This document shows positions 6,688-10,180 of a DNA stretch of 10,180 nucleotides, piece after piece. The translations under genes and the position numbers were made by a program. The stretch is from Myxococcaceae bacterium (GTDB taxonomy: Bacteria; Myxococcota; Myxococcia; Myxococcales; Myxococcaceae), in NCBI GenBank assembly GCA_018262385.1, contig JAGSPQ010000036.1:1-10180 (forward strand). The letters run 5' to 3'. The notes below the pieces were generated by a model, which was given only the letters and a program-made list of their open reading frames with translations, did no database searches and was not told the origin of the DNA. Numbering within the stretch: the stretch's first letter is position 1; each line of letters starts with the position of its first letter.

Positions 6688-7866
6688 ATGAGCTACACCG
6701 TTCTCGCTCGGAAATACCGCCCCCAGAAGTTCGAAGACATGACGGGCCAGGAGCACGTGGTCCGCACGATCGAGAACGCGATCAAGCTCGGCCGCGTCGC
6801 CCACGCCTACCTCTTCGCCGGCCCCCGCGGCACCGGCAAGACCACCGCCGCCCGGCTGCTCGCCCGCGCGCTCAACTGCGAGAAGGGCCCCACCGCGACG
6901 CCCTGTGGCGTGTGCCAGGCCTGCACCGAGATCCGCGACGGGATCAGCATCGACGTCGCCGAGATCGACGGCGCCTCGAACAACGGCGTCGAGAACGTGC
7001 GCGAGATTCGCGAGAACGCGAAGTACCTGCCGCAGCGCGATCGCCACAAGATCTACATCATCGACGAGGTCCACATGCTCTCGGGCGCCGCGTTCAACGC
7101 GCTGCTCAAGACCCTCGAAGAGCCGCCCGGCCACGTGAAGTTCATCTTCGCGACCACCGAGCCGCAGAAGCTGCCCGACACGATTCTCTCGCGCTGCCAG
7201 CGCCACAACTTCCGCCGCATCCCCCAGGCCGCGATGCTCAAGCGGCTGCAGCAGATCTGCGCGATGGAGAAGGTGCAGGTCACCGACCGCAGCCTCTCGC
7301 TGCTGGTGCGCCAGTCGGAAGGAGGAATGCGCGATGCGCTCTCGCTGCTCGACCAGGTGCTGTCCGCCTGCGGCGAGAGCCCCACCGACGAGCAGGTCGC
7401 CGACGCGCTCGGCGCGATCGATCGCACCCTGGTGCATGCCTTCGCCACCGCGCTGGTGCAGCGCGACGCGAAGACGCTGATGCAGCGCATCGAAGAGGTG
7501 TGGAGCCGCGGCGTCGATCTGCGCCGGCTCGCCGAGGAGCTCGCCTTCGAGCTGCGCCACCTCTTCATCGCCAAGAGCACCGGCGCGGCCCCCGAGGAGC
7601 TGGCCGAGACCGATCGCGACGCGGTGCTGCTGCTCGCCCGCGACGCCGACGCCGCCCAACTGGCGCGGCTGTTCGACGTCGTTCACGGCAGCGTCTGGGA
7701 GATCGCCCGCGCCGCCCAGCCCCGGCTGGCGTTCGAGATGACGCTGCTCAAGGGGGTCTACCTGGCTCCCGCCGCGGCGATCCCCGAGCTGATCGCCCGG
7801 GTCGAAAAGCTGTCTGCCGGGGCGTCCGGGGGTCGCTCCGGCGCCCCGAGCTTTCGCGCCAGCTGA
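6688..7866 (+). CDS. dnaX: DNA polymerase III subunit gamma/tau, zero-frame (gamma-like) product
   Basis: This encodes the clamp-loader ATPase of DNA polymerase III, which loads the beta sliding clamp on primed DNA in the cytoplasm. The zero-frame product has 392 residues. The start MSYTVLARKYRP at 6688 is the conserved N-terminus of DnaX; the in-frame ATG at 6631 only adds an unconserved tail. Visible motifs are Walker A GPRGTGKT (45-52) and a zinc site formed by Cys64, Cys73, Cys76 and Cys79, the same numbering as E. coli. Walker B IIDEVH (124-129), sensor 1 FATTEP (154-159), the SRC arginine finger (Arg169) and sensor 2 GGMRDALSLLDQ (212-223) follow. The collar domain III ends near residue 370. 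The frame then stops at TGA 7864-7866, giving a gamma-sized protein (E. coli gamma is 431). The tau tail continues in another frame to 8608, so this is either a gamma product, a frameshift mutation or a sequencing error. A 57-nt gap separates it from the upstream gene. Confidence 0.9.
   Translation: MSYTVLARKYRPQKFEDMTGQEHVVRTIENAIKLGRVAHAYLFAGPRGTGKTTAARLLARALNCEKGPTATPCGVCQACTEIRDGISIDVAEIDGASNNGVENVREIRENAKYLPQRDRHKIYIIDEVHMLSGAAFNALLKTLEEPPGHVKFIFATTEPQKLPDTILSRCQRHNFRRIPQAAMLKRLQQICAMEKVQVTDRSLSLLVRQSEGGMRDALSLLDQVLSACGESPTDEQVADALGAIDRTLVHAFATALVQRDAKTLMQRIEEVWSRGVDLRRLAEELAFELRHLFIAKSTGAAPEELAETDRDAVLLLARDADAAQLARLFDVVHGSVWEIARAAQPRLAFEMTLLKGVYLAPAAAIPELIARVEKLSAGASGGRSGAPSFRAS
7819..7832 (+). 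other. Candidate frameshift site in dnaX (G-runs GGGG and GGGGG)
   Basis: The frame-2 coding stretch of the tau tail is open only after the TGA at 7790-7792, and the zero frame ends at 7866, so the crossover must lie in 7793-7866. Within it, codon GGG 7828-7830 is followed by GGT. A tRNA-Gly slipping one base forward re-pairs perfectly on GGG 7829-7831, and loss of one G in the RNA gives the same frame. After the shift the protein reads ASG-VAPAPRAF, an ordinary Ala/Pro linker. A sequencing error in the G5 run would look identical. Confidence 0.4.
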
Positions 7867-8608
7867 GCCCGCCGCCCCGGCTCCGCCCCAGGCCAATCGA
7901 GCCGCGCCGACCGCTCCGGTTTCCCCTGAGCCCAAACGGGCCACGCCGTCCGCGCCGGTTGTGCCGGTTGTGCCGGTTGTGCCGGAGGCCAATCGAACGA
8001 CGCCGGCCGCCCCGAAGCCCGCCGTGCCCGCCTTCGACGACCCCTCCCCTCCGGACGAGCGGCTGTTCGCCCCCGAAGGCTCCGCCGAAGGGTGCGCCTC
8101 GGGAGAGTGCCTCCCCGGGGAAGCCGAGCCGCAGTCCGAGGCCGCGCCCGCCCAGCTCACCTCCCACGACGTCTGGCGCCGCGCGGTCGAAGCGGTGCGG
8201 GCCGCCTCCACCCGGTTCGGCAAGTCGCTCTCCTTCGCCCGGCTGGTCCTCTCCGAGCCGGGGCTGCTGAAGATCGCCTTCCCCACCGAGGCCGGCTTCC
8301 ACCGCGCCACCGTCTTCGGCAGCGCCAGGCCGGAGATCGAGAAGCAGATCTCGATCGCGCTGGGCCGGGCCACCCGCCTGCAGGAAGACTCCTCCAACGC
8401 CTCGCTGGCCGCCGCGCCCCGGAGCATCGCCGAGCAGGAGCTGTCCGACCGCACCGCCCGCGAGCACAGCATCGACGCCCGGGTTCGGGTGCATCCGGCG
8501 GTGCAGAACGTCCTCAAGTACTTCGGCGGTCACGTCGAGCACGTCCAGGTGCTCGAGCCGCTCCCGCCGGCCGGCGCCGAGACGCCGCCCCCGGAAGACG
8601 ACGCCTGA
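7832..8608 (+). CDS. dnaX: DnaX tau C-terminal region in the +1 frame
   Basis: This is the continuation of dnaX, one frame over from 6688-7866. It opens with a Pro/Ala/Val linker (VAPAPRAFAPAEPAAPAPP and a PVV triplet repeat). The conserved C-terminal domain follows, beginning near SHDVWRRAVEAVRAAS and ending with HPAVQNVLKYFGGHVEHVQ. That domain resembles the tau tail of deltaproteobacterial DnaX proteins, the part that in tau contacts the polymerase core and DnaB helicase. Joined at the G5 run, the full product would be 639 residues, close to the 643 of E. coli tau. No convincing independent start exists: the first in-frame GTG (7961) has no Shine-Dalgarno sequence and lies inside the linker repeat. 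An independent 215-residue protein is therefore less likely than a shifted tau, or a gene whose frame was broken by mutation or by sequencing. Confidence 0.7.
   Translation, partial: VAPAPRAFAPAEPAAPAPPQANRAAPTAPVSPEPKRATPSAPVVPVVPVVPEANRTTPAAPKPAVPAFDDPSPPDERLFAPEGSAEGCASGECLPGEAEPQSEAAPAQLTSHDVWRRAVEAVRAASTRFGKSLSFARLVLSEPGLLKIAFPTEAGFHRATVFGSARPEIEKQISIALGRATRLQEDSSNASLAAAPRSIAEQELSDRTAREHSIDARVRVHPAVQNVLKYFGGHVEHVQVLEPLPPAGAETPPPEDDA
7955..7981 (+). repeat. Three 9-bp tandem repeats (CCGGTTGTG) in the DnaX linker
   Basis: CCGGTTGTG occurs three times head to tail and is followed by CCGG. In the tau frame it encodes PVV three times within a disordered-looking Pro/Ala linker. The repeat unit is a multiple of three, so changes in copy number would keep frame. 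Confidence 0.85.
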
Positions 8609-8620
8609 CGCAGAGTCGGA

Positions 8621-8626
8621 TATAGG
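8621..8626 (+). promoter_or_regulatory. Possible -10 element upstream of ybaB-recR
   Basis: TATAGG in the context GGATATAGGAAG is the only AT-rich element in the 49-nt gap after the tau stop. It would start a transcript about 25 nt before the ybaB ATG. No matching -35 box is visible. The genes may simply be co-transcribed with dnaX. Confidence 0.25.
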
Positions 8627-8642
8627 AAGCGCATCTTTCAAC

Positions 8643-8646
8643 GGAG
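8643..8646 (+). promoter_or_regulatory. Ribosome binding site of ybaB
   Basis: GGAG (in AACGGAG) ends 11 nt before ATG 8658. An alternative GTG start at 8646 would overlap this site itself, which favours ATG 8658. Confidence 0.5.
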
Positions 8647-8657
8647 TGGATCCCCAA

Positions 8658-8975
8658 ATGCCCGGTGTCGACCTCAACTATTTCATTCGGCAGGCCAACA
8701 AGCTGACCGAGAAGATCGAGGCCCGGAAGACCGAGCTCGCCAACGAGACCGTCGAGGGCAAGGCCGGGGACGGGCGGGTGATCGCGGTCGCCAACGGAAT
8801 CCAGGAGCTCAAGACGATCAAGATCGACAAGGCGCTCGTCGACCCGAGCGACGTCCCGATGCTCGAGGATCTCGTCACCGCCGCGGTCAACGCCGCGCTG
8901 ACCGCCAGCAAAGAGCACATGCAGAAGGAGCTCGGGAAGATCTCCGGCGGGATCAAGATTCCGGGCATCACCTGA
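8658..8975 (+). CDS. ybaB: YbaB/EbfC-family nucleoid-associated DNA-binding protein
   Basis: This is a 105-residue cytoplasmic protein of the YbaB/EbfC family, small dimeric proteins that bind DNA and sit in the nucleoid. The N-terminal helix (YFIRQANKLTEKIEARKTEL, about 7-26) is followed by the strand region TVEGKAGDGRVIAVANGIQELKTIKID. That region holds the family's G-x-G-x-V pattern and the conserved ITIDP-like strand. The next helix, LEDLVTAAVNAALTASKEHMQKELGKI, resembles the family's conserved C-terminal helix. Length and order are typical. The start ATG at 8658 keeps a GGAG site upstream and gives the usual short N-terminus. It lies between dnaX and recR, the classical dnaX-ybaB-recR order, and its TGA overlaps the likely start of recR. 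Family assignment is firm; a specific role here is not known. Confidence 0.93.
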   Translation: MPGVDLNYFIRQANKLTEKIEARKTELANETVEGKAGDGRVIAVANGIQELKTIKIDKALVDPSDVPMLEDLVTAAVNAALTASKEHMQKELGKISGGIKIPGIT

Positions 8976-9574
8976 CCCCCGACGCGATCAACCGCCTGGT
9001 GGCGCAGCTGGCGAAGCTGCCGGGCATCGGTGAGAAGACCGCCCAGCGGCTGGCGTTCTACGTCCTGCGCGCCCAGCCCGAGTACGCCCGCGCCCTCGCG
9101 GCGGCGCTGCTCGAGGTGGTCGACAAGGTGCGGCTGTGCCCGCGCTGCTTCAGCCTCACCGACGGCCCCAACGACTCGCTGTGCGGCTACTGCACCGACG
9201 CCCGGCGCGACAATCGCCAGGTCTGCGTCGTCGAGGGGATCGCCGATGAACTCGCCCTCGAACGCACCCGCGAGTTCAAGGGCCGCTACCACGTGCTCCA
9301 CGGCGTCCTCTCGCCCCTCGAGGGCGTCGGCCCCGAGCAGCTGCGCATCCGCGAGCTGCTGCTGCGCCTGCAGGACACTCCGGTGGAGGAAGTGATCATC
9401 GCCACCAACCCGGACATCGAGGGCGAGGCGACCGCGCTGTACCTGACCCGGCTGCTCAAGCCGATGGGCCTCAAGGTCACCCGGCTCGCCCAGGGGATCC
9501 CGATGGGCGGAGACCTCGAGTACGCCGATCAGGCCACCCTCGCCCGGGCCCTCTCGGCGCGCCGCGAAATCTAG
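8972..9574 (+). CDS. recR: Recombination protein RecR
   Basis: This encodes RecR, the zinc-finger/Toprim mediator that works with RecO (and RecF) to load RecA on gapped DNA. Read from CTG at 8972 the protein has 200 residues (E. coli RecR has 201). An N-terminal helix-hairpin-helix region carries KLPGIGEKTAQRLAF (15-29). A four-cysteine zinc finger follows (Cys56, Cys59, Cys71, Cys74). The Toprim domain has VCVVEG (Glu88) and ATNPDIEGEATA (Asp148, Glu150). The C-terminal GIPMGGDLEYADQATLARAL is also conserved. The first conventional in-frame start is GTG 8999, which would cut off nine residues of the first helix (LTPDAINRL). The CTG overlaps the ybaB stop as CTGA, the position where an ATG would be expected for a coupled gene. 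The start is therefore uncertain between 8972 and 8999. It ends at the shared palindrome CTAG, convergent with the next gene. Confidence 0.93.
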   Translation: MTPDAINRLVAQLAKLPGIGEKTAQRLAFYVLRAQPEYARALAAALLEVVDKVRLCPRCFSLTDGPNDSLCGYCTDARRDNRQVCVVEGIADELALERTREFKGRYHVLHGVLSPLEGVGPEQLRIRELLLRLQDTPVEEVIIATNPDIEGEATALYLTRLLKPMGLKVTRLAQGIPMGGDLEYADQATLARALSARREI

Positions 9575-10180
9575 CGATTCACCTGGTACGAGAAGGGCAA
9601 GGTCAGCGAGACCTCTTTGTCCCGGTGCACCGGGAAGCGCATCGCCGCCACCACCTTCTCGACGCACTTGCCGACCTTCTTGTCGGGCAGCTGGCTGGTC
9701 GCCGCGCTCACCCGCCCGGAGCCGCTGATGGTGAAGTTCACCGACATCTGACCGGTCTCGCCGGGAAGATCGTCCTTGTTCTGCTCGAAGCAGCGCGACA
9801 CTGCCCCGGTGTGCTGTCGCACCACCTTCATGATCAGCCCGGAGGTGAGCGTCACCGGACCTCTGGCGACCGGCGGCGGCACCACCGGCTCGATCGCCAC
9901 CGGCGCACCCGCGTCGACGACCGCGGCGGGCAGCGGAACCGCCACCGCGATCACCATCGGCGCTCCGGCATCTGGCACCGCCACGACCACCGGCGGCGGC
10001 TCGACCGCCGCGCTCTTCCCCGCGCGCCAGGCGCCGAATCCCACCGCCCCGACCAGCAACGCCGCGGCGCCCACCGCGATCATCGAGGTGCGGCGGTTCC
10101 GGGATTTCGTCGCCAGCGACTTCGGCAGCCCCACCGCCTTCGTCTCTCCCTCGAGGAACTTCGAGTCCCCCAGCGCGGCC
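9571..10180 (-). CDS. AgmX/PglI-type TonB-like C-terminal domain protein (partial)
   Basis: This is the C-terminal 202 residues of a larger protein whose 5' end lies beyond the right edge; the frame is open to 10180. GTG at 10134 is a possible but unneeded start. A basic stretch (KSRNRR) precedes one transmembrane helix (MIAVGAAALLVGAVGFGAW, about residues 33-51 of the visible part). A Pro/Val/Ala periplasmic linker with two DAGAP motifs follows. The C-terminal domain begins near TSGLIMKVVRQHTGAVSRC and has two conserved-looking cysteines (130 and 172, visible numbering) and the AMRFP motif. This is the AgmX/PglI C-terminal domain of myxobacteria, a TonB-like fold first named from gliding-motility genes. 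An inner-membrane protein reaching into the periplasm is the likely form. It need not concern motility, since the domain occurs in many paralogues. Its stop (TAG) and that of recR share CTAG. Confidence 0.8.
   Translation of the reverse strand, partial: AALGDSKFLEGETKAVGLPKSLATKSRNRRTSMIAVGAAALLVGAVGFGAWRAGKSAAVEPPPVVVAVPDAGAPMVIAVAVPLPAAVVDAGAPVAIEPVVPPPVARGPVTLTSGLIMKVVRQHTGAVSRCFEQNKDDLPGETGQMSVNFTISGSGRVSAATSQLPDKKVGKCVEKVVAAMRFPVHRDKEVSLTLPFSYQVNR

Noticed and set aside
7955..7985. Short direct repeats that might suggest a CRISPR or microsatellite array
   Set aside because: There are only three 9-bp units without spacers, inside an in-frame Pro/Val linker.
6640..8517. A 625-codon open frame on the minus strand
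   Set aside because: It is antisense to dnaX and has low-complexity Gly/Ala/Arg composition with no domain. It is a GC-driven shadow.
7961..8608. An independent 215-residue gene starting at GTG 7961
   Set aside because: There is no ribosome site, the start lies inside a repeat, and the C-terminal domain is that of DnaX tau. It is treated as part of dnaX.

Overview
The window is very GC-rich and densely packed with genes. Its gene content points to a myxobacterium or another member of the Myxococcota (former Deltaproteobacteria). The pointers are a TatT-type TRAP transporter, an AgmX/PglI-type C-terminal domain, a secreted copper monooxygenase carrying a c-type heme motif, a repetitive cysteine-rich lipoprotein, and a dnaX-ybaB-recR cluster. 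This assignment is inferred from protein families, not from a database match. I see no RNA genes, mobile elements or CRISPR arrays.

Left part, minus strand (1-2031): a TRAP transporter operon read right to left. It starts with a TatT-family helical-repeat lipoprotein (1129-2031), followed by the DctP periplasmic binding protein (161-1132, sharing GTGA with tatT) and the start of a membrane subunit (1-158) that leaves the window. A short divergent promoter region with one TATA element separates tatT from a plus-strand unit. That unit has a possible 19-codon leader ORF and a lipoprotein with three six-cysteine repeats (2119-2625).

Middle (2612-6630): a two-gene minus-strand operon encodes an exported DPP-IV-like serine peptidase (3086-5284) and a small hotdog-fold protein (2612-3085). 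Their stop and start codons abut. Divergent from them is an exported protein combining a CxxCH heme motif with a peptidylglycine-monooxygenase-like dicopper core (5386-6630).

Right part (6631-10180): dnaX, ybaB and recR form the housekeeping replication/repair cluster. dnaX is split into two frames. Its zero frame stops at 7866 after the ATPase and collar domains, giving a gamma-like product. The tau C-terminus continues one frame over to 8608, and a run of five G lies at the likely crossover. recR appears to start at a CTG overlapping the ybaB stop codon. The C-terminal part of an AgmX/PglI-like TonB-type protein faces recR and shares the palindrome CTAG as its stop.

The points most worth a second look are the dnaX frame break (programmed shift, mutation or sequencing error), the probable CTG start of recR, the triplicated cysteine lipoprotein with its coupled leader ORF, and the heme-copper monooxygenase fusion. 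I do not see a clearly new multi-gene defence or mobile system here.
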